This document shows, piece after piece, positions 53,097 to 63,025 of a stretch of DNA of 64,000 bases. The stretch spans positions 1-64,000 of the forward strand of contig JAGBEE010000023.1 of NCBI GenBank assembly GCA_017937135.1. The letters are read 5' to 3'. This DNA is from Clostridia bacterium (GTDB lineage: Bacteria; Bacillota; Clostridia; Oscillospirales; CAG-272). Below the pieces are notes generated by a model. It did no database searches, had not been told where the DNA came from, and saw only the letters and a list, made by a program, of their open reading frames with translations. Both the position numbers and the translations under genes were made by a program. Position 1 is the first letter of the stretch; each line of letters opens with the position of its first letter.

Positions 53097-54746
53097 TTAT
53101 TTACATTCACTTACCTTGCCACGCACGCCGAGAAGATATGGCACTGACACAGAAAGCTCATCTACACCAATTGAAGCAAAGCTTTGTGTAAGTGATAAAT
53201 CTGCTGCCATCTCTCCACATATTCCTATCCAACCACCATTTTGATGTATTGCATCTGCACACGCCTTTATAAGCCTTAGTACAGGCTCAGTATTTTCCTC
53301 GCAAATTTTGCCAACCATAGAGTTTTGCCTGTCTGCTGCTAAGGTGTACTGCGTTAGGTCATTTGTTCCAACGGAGAAAAAGTCCACCTCGCTTGATAGC
53401 TTATCACTCATTATAGCGGCGGCAGGTGTTTCTATCATTATTCCAAATTCAATTTTTTTATCAAACTCTACTCCGTTTGATAAAAGCTCCCTTTTGCATT
53501 CCTCTATAATGCTTTTGCATTTTCTTACCTCATCAACCGAAACTATCATTGGCACCATTATAGATATTGTTCCATAAGACGAGGCGCGCAAAATTGCTCT
53601 TAGCTGTGTTTTAAATATTTCTTTTCTGTCAAGACATATTCTAATAGCCCTGTAGCCAAGGGCTGGGTTTTCCTCATTCTCTAAATTGAAGTACGGAATC
53701 TTTTTGTCTGCGCCTATATCAAGTGTTCTAATTACGACACGTCTGCCCTGCATTTTTATCGCAACATCCCGATACGCCTCGAAAAGCTCATTTTCTGTCG
53801 GATAAGTATTTTTACTTAAATACAGAAATTCGCTCCTTAAAAGTCCTATTCCCTCTGCCCCGTTTGATATAGCTCCCGAAACCTCACTTTCATCACCTAT
53901 ATTTGCATATATCATAATTTTATGACCACTTCTTGTAACGGCTGGCTTATTCATTAAGGAGCGCAAATATCTTTCGTGCTCAAGGGCTATTTTGTCCTCG
54001 TTTTCCATCTCATTTTCAAATTGCTCTTTTCTTTTTCTTGACGGGTTAATTATAATTTCACCCTTTGCGCCGTCAAGCAAGGCAAGCATACCATCATAAT
54101 CGTCGCTTATATAACCTGTTCCCACTATTGCAGGAATACCCATTGCGCGCGCTAATATCGCTGTGTGAGATGAGGGAGTTCCACCAAAGGTAACAAAGCC
54201 AAGTATCTTTGACTTTTCAAGCCTTACGGTTTGTGACGGAGTTAAATCGTCGGAAACTAAAATATATGGCTCGCTATCCTGCTTTGTTGCTTCCTTCTCA
54301 CTTAGTGCCTGAAGAATTTGATTTTTTATGTCCCTTATATCTGCGCTTCGCCCTCTTAAATACTCATCATCTAAGGATAGAAGGATGTTTTCAAAGCGTT
54401 TTGCGCTTATTTCAACTGCCTCCTCGGCATACTTTCCCGTCCTAATCTCTGATTTTATCGCATCTAAAAAGTCATCATCGTTTAAGAGCATTGAGTGAAT
54501 TTCAAAAATCTCTGCCTCGCTTTTGCCAATTTCGCTCATTGTGCGTCTTGAGCTTTCGTTTATTGCATTAGCGACCTTATCTATTGCTATTTCTGTACGC
54601 ATAATTTCATTATCTATATTATGCGCGTATGAATATTCTCTTTTTTCAGAAGAAGCGCTTTTTAAGATTTTAATTTTTCCAACTGCTTTTGTATTAGTAA
54701 TACCTATCCCCTTAAAAACAGCCTCACCTGTGTCTTTAAAGTACAT
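53097..54746 (-). CDS. ptsI: PTS enzyme I (phosphoenolpyruvate-protein phosphotransferase)
   Basis: 549 residues from the ATG at 54746, one base after the ptsH stop. Phosphohistidine site GGTPSSHTAILARAMGIP, PEP-binding GIGLLRSEFLYL, and C-terminal NDLTQYTLAADR and GICGEMA. Slightly short (usual 570) but complete. The first phosphate transfer of the PTS. Confidence 0.94.
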   Translation of the reverse strand: MYFKDTGEAVFKGIGITNTKAVGKIKILKSASSEKREYSYAHNIDNEIMRTEIAIDKVANAINESSRRTMSEIGKSEAEIFEIHSMLLNDDDFLDAIKSEIRTGKYAEEAVEISAKRFENILLSLDDEYLRGRSADIRDIKNQILQALSEKEATKQDSEPYILVSDDLTPSQTVRLEKSKILGFVTFGGTPSSHTAILARAMGIPAIVGTGYISDDYDGMLALLDGAKGEIIINPSRKRKEQFENEMENEDKIALEHERYLRSLMNKPAVTRSGHKIMIYANIGDESEVSGAISNGAEGIGLLRSEFLYLSKNTYPTENELFEAYRDVAIKMQGRRVVIRTLDIGADKKIPYFNLENEENPALGYRAIRICLDRKEIFKTQLRAILRASSYGTISIMVPMIVSVDEVRKCKSIIEECKRELLSNGVEFDKKIEFGIMIETPAAAIMSDKLSSEVDFFSVGTNDLTQYTLAADRQNSMVGKICEENTEPVLRLIKACADAIHQNGGWIGICGEMAADLSLTQSFASIGVDELSVSVPYLLGVRGKVSECK

Positions 54747-54747
54747 T

Positions 54748-55017
54748 TTATTCACCATCTCCAAGCTTTTGTTCGCATAGCTCTAAAAGGGCGCTATACG
54801 CCTCGTTTTCGTCATCTCCTGAAATGTAAAACTCAAGCTCCTTGCCACTAACTGCCCCTAAGGACATAAGTGATAAAAGCCTCTTGGCATCTGCCTCCTT
54901 GCCATCACATTTTACATCTATTTTAGAATTAAAGGTCTTTGCTTTGGCGCAAAGTGCGCCTGCCGGCCTTGCATGTAAGCCATTTTTATCCTTGATTATA
55001 AACTTAAATTCCTTCAT
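54748..55017 (-). CDS. ptsH: Phosphocarrier protein HPr
   Basis: 89 residues from the ATG at 55017 with AAGGATG 6 bases upstream. Catalytic His15 in NGLHARPAG. The regulatory position 46, normally Ser in Bacillota, is Arg here (KRLLSLMSLG by alignment to the end-conserved MSLG block), so HPr kinase control is unlikely. Otherwise normal and followed by ptsI. Confidence 0.92.
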   Translation of the reverse strand: MKEFKFIIKDKNGLHARPAGALCAKAKTFNSKIDVKCDGKEADAKRLLSLMSLGAVSGKELEFYISGDDENEAYSALLELCEQKLGDGE

Positions 55018-55082
55018 TCTTTTCATCCTTTTTCAATTTGTACAATAATATTTTGGCAAATATGTACTTTCTTATACAAATA

Positions 55083-55121
55083 AAAAAGAGATTTCCACCT
55101 TTTTGTGAAAATCTCTTTTAT
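55083..55121 (-). terminator. Terminator of the large LRR gene
   Basis: AAAGAGATTTTCAC/GTGGAAATCTCTTT (minus strand) with T-run. Confidence 0.8.
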
Positions 55122-55124
55122 TTA

Positions 55125-58100
55125 TTATGCGTAAATTTTTGTTTTTTCAGGAACTACAAAATCAAGGCTTGTAGGCTTTATTATTGATGATAGCTCATCA
55201 TAGCTTATTCCACTTGGGTTGCTTAAGGTTTCGTTTTCTTGAACGTAATAAACTGTTGCATCATCTATTATGTACGCACACATAACAAAGTTGGTTTCAA
55301 GGTAATTTGCTATGCCATAAAGCTTAAACTCACTACCTGTGTATCCAGCCAAATTATACTTCAAGGCGTTAGGATTCTTATTACCTAAGGCATCTAATGG
55401 TGTTTTATCGCCAAGAGCGTCTCTTGATGCTACAACCATACCATACTCAAATTTAGAATCAAGCCTTTTAAGCTCATTTATAATCTCATAGTTAAAGGTA
55501 TATCTTACCATCATACCATAATTGTTATTTAGTGTTGTGGAATAGCCGTGGCATATAACAAGAGGCTCAACAGCTGCGTTTTCATCCTCGCAATGCTCTT
55601 GACAAACACTGCACCTTTTAACCATTATACCTGTGCTTGCATATCCATTTGGATATATAATATCCACTATATCGTTCAAGGTATGTGGCACTAAGTCCTC
55701 ATAAATGGTTGCGATATTTACAGATGTATAATTTGAGCTATTTGTTGTAGTTGAAATAAAGTGCTTATAAATTATACTTGTTGACACACCACATGGACAG
55801 GTTGTAACATACGTTACACCAGCAGGTGAAAGACAAGGCTTATCGGTTGTTATTTCAACCTTTTTATACTCATGACAAATACCGTAATGGATTTGATAAG
55901 CAGGATATTCTTTACCACCAGCTGTTCTTTTTGAGCAATCCCTAAATGCGTTACCATTTGTAATCTCGGCTGTGGTATATATAATAATACCATCGCAATT
56001 GTAGAAGGTGTTATTTGGCATTCCAATACTCTTTGTGTGGATATAAACAACCACCGGCATTGAAGCCTCGTTCATATTAGAAAAGGTATATTCACCATTA
56101 ATTGAGGTTACATCCATTAAAATGACTTTTTCCATTTTCTTCGAGGTGTCAAATGGCTTATTATTAATCGCTGTTATTCCCTTGCCCACATATAAATACT
56201 TTATGCTGTTATTATAAAATGCTTGCTCTCCTGCAAAGGAAACGCTTGAGCCGTCAACAAATTCAAGTCTTTCTATCTTTGCCTCCTCAAAGCACCTCTT
56301 ATAGAAGGTGTAGCTTGAGCCCTTAGAGGTAGTAAGCTTTTTAAGATTTGGCTTCTTACCAAAGGAGGATTCTCTAAATTTTACAGAAGCTCCTGATACA
56401 TCAGACAAAATTTCCTTAATTGAATTTGGAGCACAGCTTTGCCAAAAATCCACATTAGCGCTTTTAATATCAATAACCTCAAGCACGCTTAGCTTTACAA
56501 GGCTCTTCACTATTGTGCTTGCGCCGTTGTTGAATACAATTGTTTTAACAGATTTGTTTTCTTCGGTTATATCAATATGGGTTATTGTATTAGGAACATA
56601 CACACAGGTTATACTTTCAATTGCATATCCATTAGGAGCTAAAATTCCAACTATGGTAACGGTTTTATCCGTTTCAATAAGGTTGAATATCTGACCAACC
56701 TTAACTACCTTTTTTTCTCCATTTACTATAATTTCAATGTCGTCATTTTCAGGGTTGTAAATATCATACTCATATATTTCACTACCACACACCTTACAGT
56801 TATACAAGGCGTATCCAAGTCTGTCACTTGCTGTTGGAGCCTTATCAAATGAGTAAACCTTATCGTGCTCAGCAAATTTGTAATGCTCGATTTTCACATT
56901 TGCTTCACAACCATTTTTTGTGCATTTATAATGCTCGAAGCACAAATCCTGACAGGTTGCATTTATTCTGCCCTCATAGCTTAGCTCATGAGTGCATCCG
57001 TTTTTAGCTAAAACTATATGATATTTTACCTCATTTTCGACGGGCTCACCAGAGTCATTGTCTGTAAGTATTTTTGCATTTACCTCTATAATTTGATATG
57101 AGTTTGTATTAACCTTTTTCTTAAGAGTATCAAAATCGTTGGCATTTGCAAAGCTAAATGAGCCACCCTCTATTCTGTATGCGTGTAAGGAATCCTTAAA
57201 AAACACCCCGTCGGTATTTACATTTATCGTTCCACCATATACATTTATTTTCGCTACGTTTGAGCCTGCAAGGTCGGTTAGAGGTCCGTTTAGATTTAGT
57301 AGCGCTCCATTATAAATATTTATAGTAGATGTACGTGCATTAGAATGTGTAACACTAACTACTGTTTTAGCTGTTACGTTACCGTAAATATTAACCAAGG
57401 GATATCCACCACTATTGAAGCTTTGGTCATAATCTAATCCAATGGTTGCGTTTGGCATATCAAGTGTAATATTTTTTCCTATAAATAATTTATTTAAATG
57501 ACCATTATAGCCATGCCCTCTCATACACATAAAGGTATTTGAAAGGTCAGATTTTATCGTTCCTACACCGTATAGATTTAGCGCTGTACGATGCGAATCA
57601 AGCATATAACCATATTTTTTATTTTGCGTATCTGTAAAGGTTATTGTGTAACCATTCATAAATATTCTGTGTTCCTTTTGGTCGCTTATCCAAACGCTTG
57701 CATCAAAGGTCAAATTTGAAAGAAGTCGTATTGTTGTGCCAATGCCTATTAATTCCTTGAAGGCATCCTCATCGGAAACGTCGGTCGCTGTTACCTTTCT
57801 TATGCTTGTTTCCATATCAAAGGTAATTTTCTTTCCAGCGCTCCAGCCCTGACCCTCTGTTGAATACCAACAGGTTGACTGTCCTACGGGCAAGTTGTTA
57901 TCCGCTGGAAGAATCATTGTTGTTCCTGCTATGATTTCCCAATAGCCATTTTGTTCGATAACCTGATAGAATTTTGCATCCTGTGTTAGCTTTATCTTAT
58001 CGCCAGCCTTATACTTTACGCCTTCCTCTATGCCCTTATCATTTGTAATTACTGCATGCCAATAAAGCGTACCACTGGATATTTCCTTTTTAGGAAGCTG

Positions 58101-58277
58101 AAATTCTTTGCCAGACTCGACGCTAATAGTACCGTTTAAGCCAACGTCGTAGTCAATTTTATCTCCCTCGTAAAATTCTATTTTAATTTCAGCTGCAAAG
58201 GCAACAGTTGCAAAAAGCACTATTAAAATCGCAGAGAAAATAAATATCTTCAAAAGCTTATTACTTAATCTTGACAT
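55125..58277 (-). CDS. Large secreted BspA-like LRR protein
   Basis: 1050 residues. Signal peptide ending near Ala28 (FATVAFAAE). Residues 150-400 carry beta-helix-like repeats (GTIKSDLSN, KLFIGKNITLDMPNATI). Residues 570-830 hold irregular LRR_5 repeats (YLYVGKGITAINNKPF). Several Cys pairs (CKVCGSEIYEYD, CSVCQEHCED) and the C-terminal module (FKLYGIANYLETNFVMCAYI) match the protein at 39605. No anchor motif. Consensus promoter; probably abundant surface adhesin or matrix protein. Confidence 0.85.
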   Translation of the reverse strand: MSRLSNKLLKIFIFSAILIVLFATVAFAAEIKIEFYEGDKIDYDVGLNGTISVESGKEFQLPKKEISSGTLYWHAVITNDKGIEEGVKYKAGDKIKLTQDAKFYQVIEQNGYWEIIAGTTMILPADNNLPVGQSTCWYSTEGQGWSAGKKITFDMETSIRKVTATDVSDEDAFKELIGIGTTIRLLSNLTFDASVWISDQKEHRIFMNGYTITFTDTQNKKYGYMLDSHRTALNLYGVGTIKSDLSNTFMCMRGHGYNGHLNKLFIGKNITLDMPNATIGLDYDQSFNSGGYPLVNIYGNVTAKTVVSVTHSNARTSTINIYNGALLNLNGPLTDLAGSNVAKINVYGGTINVNTDGVFFKDSLHAYRIEGGSFSFANANDFDTLKKKVNTNSYQIIEVNAKILTDNDSGEPVENEVKYHIVLAKNGCTHELSYEGRINATCQDLCFEHYKCTKNGCEANVKIEHYKFAEHDKVYSFDKAPTASDRLGYALYNCKVCGSEIYEYDIYNPENDDIEIIVNGEKKVVKVGQIFNLIETDKTVTIVGILAPNGYAIESITCVYVPNTITHIDITEENKSVKTIVFNNGASTIVKSLVKLSVLEVIDIKSANVDFWQSCAPNSIKEILSDVSGASVKFRESSFGKKPNLKKLTTSKGSSYTFYKRCFEEAKIERLEFVDGSSVSFAGEQAFYNNSIKYLYVGKGITAINNKPFDTSKKMEKVILMDVTSINGEYTFSNMNEASMPVVVYIHTKSIGMPNNTFYNCDGIIIYTTAEITNGNAFRDCSKRTAGGKEYPAYQIHYGICHEYKKVEITTDKPCLSPAGVTYVTTCPCGVSTSIIYKHFISTTTNSSNYTSVNIATIYEDLVPHTLNDIVDIIYPNGYASTGIMVKRCSVCQEHCEDENAAVEPLVICHGYSTTLNNNYGMMVRYTFNYEIINELKRLDSKFEYGMVVASRDALGDKTPLDALGNKNPNALKYNLAGYTGSEFKLYGIANYLETNFVMCAYIIDDATVYYVQENETLSNPSGISYDELSSIIKPTSLDFVVPEKTKIYA

Positions 58278-58314
58278 ATAATACCTCTTTATATATGTAT
58301 AACTTTACAGAATA

Positions 58315-58343
58315 ATTATAACATTATATTATAGCTTTGTCAA
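58315..58343 (-). promoter_or_regulatory. Promoter of the large LRR gene
   Basis: Minus strand TTGACA (58338-58343), 17 bp, TATAAT (58315-58320). Confidence 0.82.
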
Positions 58344-58420
58344 GTAAAGATAGTTTATTTGTTGTTTAATATACACAAAATATCACTATTTTTTCGTGCA
58401 AATGGATTAAAAATACACAA

Positions 58421-58676
58421 AAGGGGCTGTCGCATTAAGCGACGCCCCTTTTTGGGGGGATAGTGAAATGTGTGCAGAAGGCGTGAACTCGTACACGTAG
58501 GCGTACTTCGTACGGTAGAGTGCGAGGTCGCGCCTAAAAAACAGATGTTAAAATGAAGAGGGCTTGCAATTTGTTGCAAGCCCTCAACCTTAAAATTTTT
58601 CTAAAATAATTGTTTATACTTAATTTCAAGAGGGAATGTGTCTGTTTTTGGTCTGTGCTTATTGCAACATCCCCTT
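58421..58676 (-). mobile_element. MITE-like element, copy 3 (inverted)
   Basis: Full-length inverted copy of 18929-19183: right-end repeat AAGGGGCTGTCGCATTAAG comes first and the complement of AAGGGGATGTTGCAATAAG last. It ends 16 bases before the tpiA stop. Confidence 0.85.
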
Positions 58677-58691
58677 TTATTATATCGTAAA

Positions 58692-59447
58692 TTATTGAGC
58701 TGCTTCTACAATTATTGAGAAGTCCTTAGCCTTCAAGGAAGCGCCACCGATAAGACCACCGTCAACGTTTTCCTTTGCAAGAAGCTCCTTTGCATTACCT
58801 GCATTCATAGAGCCACCATATTGGATTGTGATAGTCTCTCCTGCATCCTTTCCGTAAAGCTCCTTAATTGTGTTACGGATAACTCCACATGTTTCATCAG
58901 CCTGCTCTGGAGTTGCTGTAAGACCTGTGCCAATTGCCCATACAGGCTCGTATGCGATTATTACGTTTGCAAGCTGCTCCTTTGTTACATCCTTAAGAGC
59001 GAGCTTTGTTTGCATTGAAACAACCTCATTTGTAATTCCGTTAAGTCTTTCGTCCTTAACCTCGCCAAGGCAAAGAATAACTGTAAGGCCTGCTTCAAGC
59101 GCTGCCTTTGTTCTTAAATTTACAGTTTCATCTGTTTCGCCAAAATATTGTCTTCTCTCACTGTGACCGATAATAACGTACTCGATGCCACATTCCTTAA
59201 GCATTTCAGCAGAGATTTCACCTGTGTATGCGCCCTTTGGTGCAAAGTGAACATTTTCTGCACCGATTTTTATGTTAGAGCCCTTTGCAGCCTCTTGTGC
59301 TGCGTAGATGTCTACAAATGGAACACAAAAGATTATGTCACAATTATCCTTTCCCTCAACTAAAGGCTTTGTTTCCTCGATAAGAGCCTTTGCCTGTGAA
59401 GGAGTCATATTCATTTTCCAGTTTCCTGCAATTACTTTTCTTCTCAT
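58692..59447 (-). CDS. tpiA: Triosephosphate isomerase
   Basis: 251 residues. GNWKMNMTPSQA (Lys), IIGHSERRQYF (catalytic His), VIIAYEPVWAIGTGLTATPE (catalytic Glu, mobile loop) and YGGSMN are all intact. Interconverts DHAP and glyceraldehyde-3-phosphate. Downstream of pgk in one unit. Confidence 0.97.
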   Translation of the reverse strand: MRRKVIAGNWKMNMTPSQAKALIEETKPLVEGKDNCDIIFCVPFVDIYAAQEAAKGSNIKIGAENVHFAPKGAYTGEISAEMLKECGIEYVIIGHSERRQYFGETDETVNLRTKAALEAGLTVILCLGEVKDERLNGITNEVVSMQTKLALKDVTKEQLANVIIAYEPVWAIGTGLTATPEQADETCGVIRNTIKELYGKDAGETITIQYGGSMNAGNAKELLAKENVDGGLIGGASLKAKDFSIIVEAAQ

Positions 59448-59502
59448 TTTAATTCTCCGTTATATTTAAGTTTATTCATATGAACAGGTGTACATATATA
59501 GT

Positions 59503-59533
59503 TAATGTTTGCAGGCTTTACCCTGCAAACATT
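59503..59533 (-). other. Hairpin between pgk and tpiA
   Basis: Perfect 12 bp inverted repeat (AATGTTTGCAGG/CCTGCAAACATT) with a 5-7-base loop but no T-run. Likely an mRNA processing or stability element that lets pgk and tpiA differ in expression. Confidence 0.55.
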
Positions 59534-59544
59534 ACTTTAAATTA

Positions 59545-60840
59545 TTATTTATCCATTAAGCAAGCGATGCCAGGAAGCTCAAGTCCCTCAAGGAACTCAA
59601 GTGATGCGCCACCACCTGTTGAGATGTGTGTCATCTTGTCAGCATAACCAAGCTTTTCAACTGCGGCAGCAGAGTCTCCACCACCGATTATTGAAATTGC
59701 GCCTGAGTTAGCAACTGCCTCAGCAACAGCCTCTGTACCAGCAGCAAAGTTTTTCCACTCGGAAACGCCCATAGGACCATTCCATACTACTGTGCCTGCG
59801 CCCTTGATAGCGTTAGCAAAGAGCTCTTGTGTCTTAGGACCGATATCAAGACCCATCCAGCCATCAGGAATTTCATTTGAATTGCAGTACATTGATTCTG
59901 TGTTTTCATCATATTCCTTACCAAGCTTGTTGTCAACAGGGATTAGGAACTTAACGCCCTTGCTTTCAGCCTTAGCCATCATTTCCTTTGCAAGCTCAAC
60001 CTTGTCGTCCTCGCAAAGTGATGAACCAACATTATAGCCAAGAGCCTTGAAGAAGGTATATGCCATACCACCACCGATAATAAGTGTGTCAACCTTTTCA
60101 ATAAGATTGTTAATTACACCGATTTTGTCAGAAACCTTAGCGCCACCGAGAATAGCAACGAATGGACGAGCAGGGTCTGCAAGCGCTTTACCCATTACGC
60201 CGATTTCCTTTTGAATGAGGTAACCACAAACTGCAGGGAGATAATCAGCTACGCCTGCTGTTGTAGCGTGTGCACGGTGTGCTGTACCGAATGCATCATT
60301 TACATAAATGTCTGCATACTCAGAAAGCTCCTTTGCAAACTCTGGGTTGTTCTTTGTTTCTCTTGCATCAAAGCGAACGTTTTCAAGAAGAACTGCCTCG
60401 CCAGCCTTAAGGTTAGCAACCTTTTCCTTTGCGTCAGCTCCTACGATATCCTCTGCAAATGTAACCTTGTTGCCAAGAAGCTCGTTAAGTCTATCTGCAA
60501 CAGGCTTAAGTGTAAATTTCTGCTTGTCGCCAAGAGCCTTTGTAAGAAGGTCCTTTGTTGCAGCTTCTCTCTCTGCCTCTGGAAGCTCCTCTACCTTTTT
60601 CTTTTCCTTCTTTGTAAGACCGAAGCCCTCTGTCAAGATACTGTGTGGCTTACCCATGTGTGAGCAAAGAACTACCTTTGCGCCCTTCTCAAGAAGGTAT
60701 TTAATTGTAGGCAATGCGCCAACAATTCTCTTGTCACTTGTGATTTTTCCATCCTTAAGTGGAACGTTGAAGTCACATCTTACAAGAACTCTCTTGCCTT
60801 CTAAAGCAATGTCTTCAATTGTTTTCTTGTTGTAGGTCAT
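59545..60840 (-). CDS. pgk: Phosphoglycerate kinase
   Basis: 431 residues with TAGGAG upstream. [53 protein letters not shown] and [13 protein letters not shown] are all in place. The length exceeds the usual 395-ish; about 30 extra charged residues follow SHMGKP ([20 protein letters not shown]). The glycolytic function should be normal. Confidence 0.96.
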   Translation of the reverse strand: MTYNKKTIEDIALEGKRVLVRCDFNVPLKDGKITSDKRIVGALPTIKYLLEKGAKVVLCSHMGKPHSILTEGFGLTKKEKKKVEELPEAEREAATKDLLTKALGDKQKFTLKPVADRLNELLGNKVTFAEDIVGADAKEKVANLKAGEAVLLENVRFDARETKNNPEFAKELSEYADIYVNDAFGTAHRAHATTAGVADYLPAVCGYLIQKEIGVMGKALADPARPFVAILGGAKVSDKIGVINNLIEKVDTLIIGGGMAYTFFKALGYNVGSSLCEDDKVELAKEMMAKAESKGVKFLIPVDNKLGKEYDENTESMYCNSNEIPDGWMGLDIGPKTQELFANAIKGAGTVVWNGPMGVSEWKNFAAGTEAVAEAVANSGAISIIGGGDSAAAVEKLGYADKMTHISTGGGASLEFLEGLELPGIACLMDK

Positions 60841-60879
60841 TTTTTTATTCTCCTATATTTTAAATTTTTACCACATATT

Positions 60880-60908
60880 ACTATATCATATTTATAATAA
60901 ATTATCAA
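60880..60908 (-). promoter_or_regulatory. pgk-tpiA promoter
   Basis: Minus strand TTGATA (60903-60908), 17 bp, TATAGT (60880-60885). Confidence 0.7.
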
Positions 60909-60922
60909 TAGTTTTTTTAATT

Positions 60923-61777
60923 TTATTTAGCGCGCACGTAGTACAACACCAAAATTGCGCCGAGAATTATTCTATACCAGCCAAAGGATTCAAAGCTATG
61001 CTTTTTAACGAAGCTCATTAAGAACTTAATTACAAGAAGTGATACGAGGAAGGATGCAAGCGTTCCAACGTACAAAACCAAAAGCTCAGTTGCGCTTGGC
61101 ATTCCAACGTTTACAAAATATTTAAGTCCTTTAAAAAGTGATGCTCCCACCATTACGGGTATTGCTAAGAAGAACGAAAACTCCGCAGCCGCCTCTCTTG
61201 ATACCTTAATTACTGAGGCTCCAAGAATGGTAGAGCCAGAGCGTGATGTTCCGGGCACTAATGAAAGAACCTGAAAGCATCCTATCTTAAATGCAGTTTT
61301 CATATCTATATCATATACAGTATTGTATTGCATTTTACGTCTTTTGTTTATTCTTTCAACAATTATAAATAAAATACCATAGGCTATCAAGGCAATACTA
61401 ACTGATATAAAATTGTAGAATTTTTCCTCGAACCAATCATCAAGTAAAAGTCCAATCACCGCTGCCGGAATAACTGCAACTATAACCTTAAGCCAAAGTG
61501 ACCAGGTGTCCTTCCTTTGTGCTGTATTCTTTTTTCTTGAAAATGGGTTTAGCTTATCAAAAAACAGAACAACAACTGCCAAAATAGCACCGAGCTGTAT
61601 TACTACATTAAACAGCTCCTCAAAGGCAGGGTTATTTTTGAAGGTGTCAAGCTTTATAAACTCCTGCGCGAGAATCAAATGTCCTGTGCTCGATACAGGA
61701 AGCCATTCGGTAATGCCCTCAATTATTCCCATAAAGACAGTCTTTAATATCTCGACAAGTAATATAAGAAAAGCCAT
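60923..61777 (-). CDS. uppP: Undecaprenyl-diphosphate phosphatase
   Basis: 284 residues, seven or eight helices. GIIEGITEWLPVSSTGHLIL and the second motif LSLVPGTSRSGSTILGA are diagnostic of UppP/BacA, which recycles the lipid carrier of cell-wall synthesis and gives bacitracin tolerance. It starts close behind the U32 peptidase gene. Confidence 0.95.
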   Translation of the reverse strand: MAFLILLVEILKTVFMGIIEGITEWLPVSSTGHLILAQEFIKLDTFKNNPAFEELFNVVIQLGAILAVVVLFFDKLNPFSRKKNTAQRKDTWSLWLKVIVAVIPAAVIGLLLDDWFEEKFYNFISVSIALIAYGILFIIVERINKRRKMQYNTVYDIDMKTAFKIGCFQVLSLVPGTSRSGSTILGASVIKVSREAAAEFSFFLAIPVMVGASLFKGLKYFVNVGMPSATELLVLYVGTLASFLVSLLVIKFLMSFVKKHSFESFGWYRIILGAILVLYYVRAK

Positions 61778-61780
61778 TTT

Positions 61781-63016
61781 TTACCTTTCCGAAGAGCGAA
61801 CTATGTCGCCTTCTTTAACGATATAGGGTACTTTCATTTTAAATTCCATTGACGGATGGGGTGCGCTTTGTATTTTTTCTCCGTTTTCAAGCATTAAATC
61901 GCTTGCTATGAACCTTTTACCTGTTTCCCCTGGAGTGATAATTTCGCACACGTCCCCCTCTGAAATCTTATTTCTTTGGGTAAAATAGGAATATTCGCCA
62001 TCGCTCCTTCCCGTCGCTACGCAAAGATACGCCTTTTCTCTTAAATAGCCATTTTGAGTGACGGTTTGAGGATTTTCCATTGGGTTATCAAAGTAAAAGC
62101 CTGTTGCATATTCTCTGTGGCTAACGCTTTCAAGCTCGCGAAGCCAAAGTGGATTTAATCGATACTCCTCGGGGTTTTTTAAGTATTCATTGATTGCCAT
62201 CTTATAAGTATTTGCGCAAATTGCAGTATAATATGCGCTCTTCATTCTACCCTCTATTTTAAAGCTGTCAATTCCACTTTCCATAAGGCTCGGAATATGC
62301 TCTATCATACACATATCCTTAGAGGACATAATAAATGAGCCTTCCTTATATTCCTCGATATTAAGCTCATCCTGTGTGCGCTTTTCCTCAGCAAAGGAAA
62401 GAGGGTATGCATTTTTATAATTCCATCTGCACGGCTGTGCGCACGCACCACGGTTTGCATCTCTGCCTGTATAGTAGTTTGAAAGAAGGCATCTACCACT
62501 ATACGAAATACACATTGAGCCGTGTATAAAGCACTCAAGCTCTAAGGACCTTGGTGTGTTTTTTCTTATCTCATTTATTTCATCAAGGGATAATTCTCTT
62601 GCCAAAACTACACGCTTTGCTCCCATTTTGTGCCAAGCGCTTGCTGTGTAAGAGGAAACAATGCTTGCCTGAGTGGAAATATGAATTTCCATTTTTGGTA
62701 TTAGCTCTCTTGCAAGCTCAAAAACTCCAAGATCGGAGATTATCAGCGCATCAACACCAATTCTATCATATGCTAAAAGATATTTTTTTAGTCTTTCATA
62801 TTCATTTGTATGAGGCATTGTATTTACGGTTACATATAGCTTTACTCCCTTGGAGTGTGCGTAATTTGTCGCTTGCTCCAATTCCTCAAGCGTAAAGTTA
62901 TCTGCTGCAGCGCGCATACCGAACATATCAGAGGCTAAATAAACAGCATCTGCACCGTATAAAATCGCCGCCTTCATTTTTTCAAAGTTGCCCGCTGGGC
63001 AAAGTAGCTCTTTCAT
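61781..63016 (-). CDS. Peptidase U32 family protein
   Basis: 411 residues. Signature block ELECFIHGSMCISYSGRCLL and GACAQPCRW hold the cysteines for an iron-sulphur centre, with PAGNFEKMKAAILYGADAVY at the N-terminus. Members include collagenase-like and RlhA/TrhP RNA-hydroxylation proteins; this one is most like the latter group by the Cys pattern. Follows a membrane protein gene by 9 bases. Confidence 0.92.
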   Translation of the reverse strand: MKELLCPAGNFEKMKAAILYGADAVYLASDMFGMRAAADNFTLEELEQATNYAHSKGVKLYVTVNTMPHTNEYERLKKYLLAYDRIGVDALIISDLGVFELARELIPKMEIHISTQASIVSSYTASAWHKMGAKRVVLARELSLDEINEIRKNTPRSLELECFIHGSMCISYSGRCLLSNYYTGRDANRGACAQPCRWNYKNAYPLSFAEEKRTQDELNIEEYKEGSFIMSSKDMCMIEHIPSLMESGIDSFKIEGRMKSAYYTAICANTYKMAINEYLKNPEEYRLNPLWLRELESVSHREYATGFYFDNPMENPQTVTQNGYLREKAYLCVATGRSDGEYSYFTQRNKISEGDVCEIITPGETGKRFIASDLMLENGEKIQSAPHPSMEFKMKVPYIVKEGDIVRSSER

Positions 63017-63025
63017 CTTATATCC

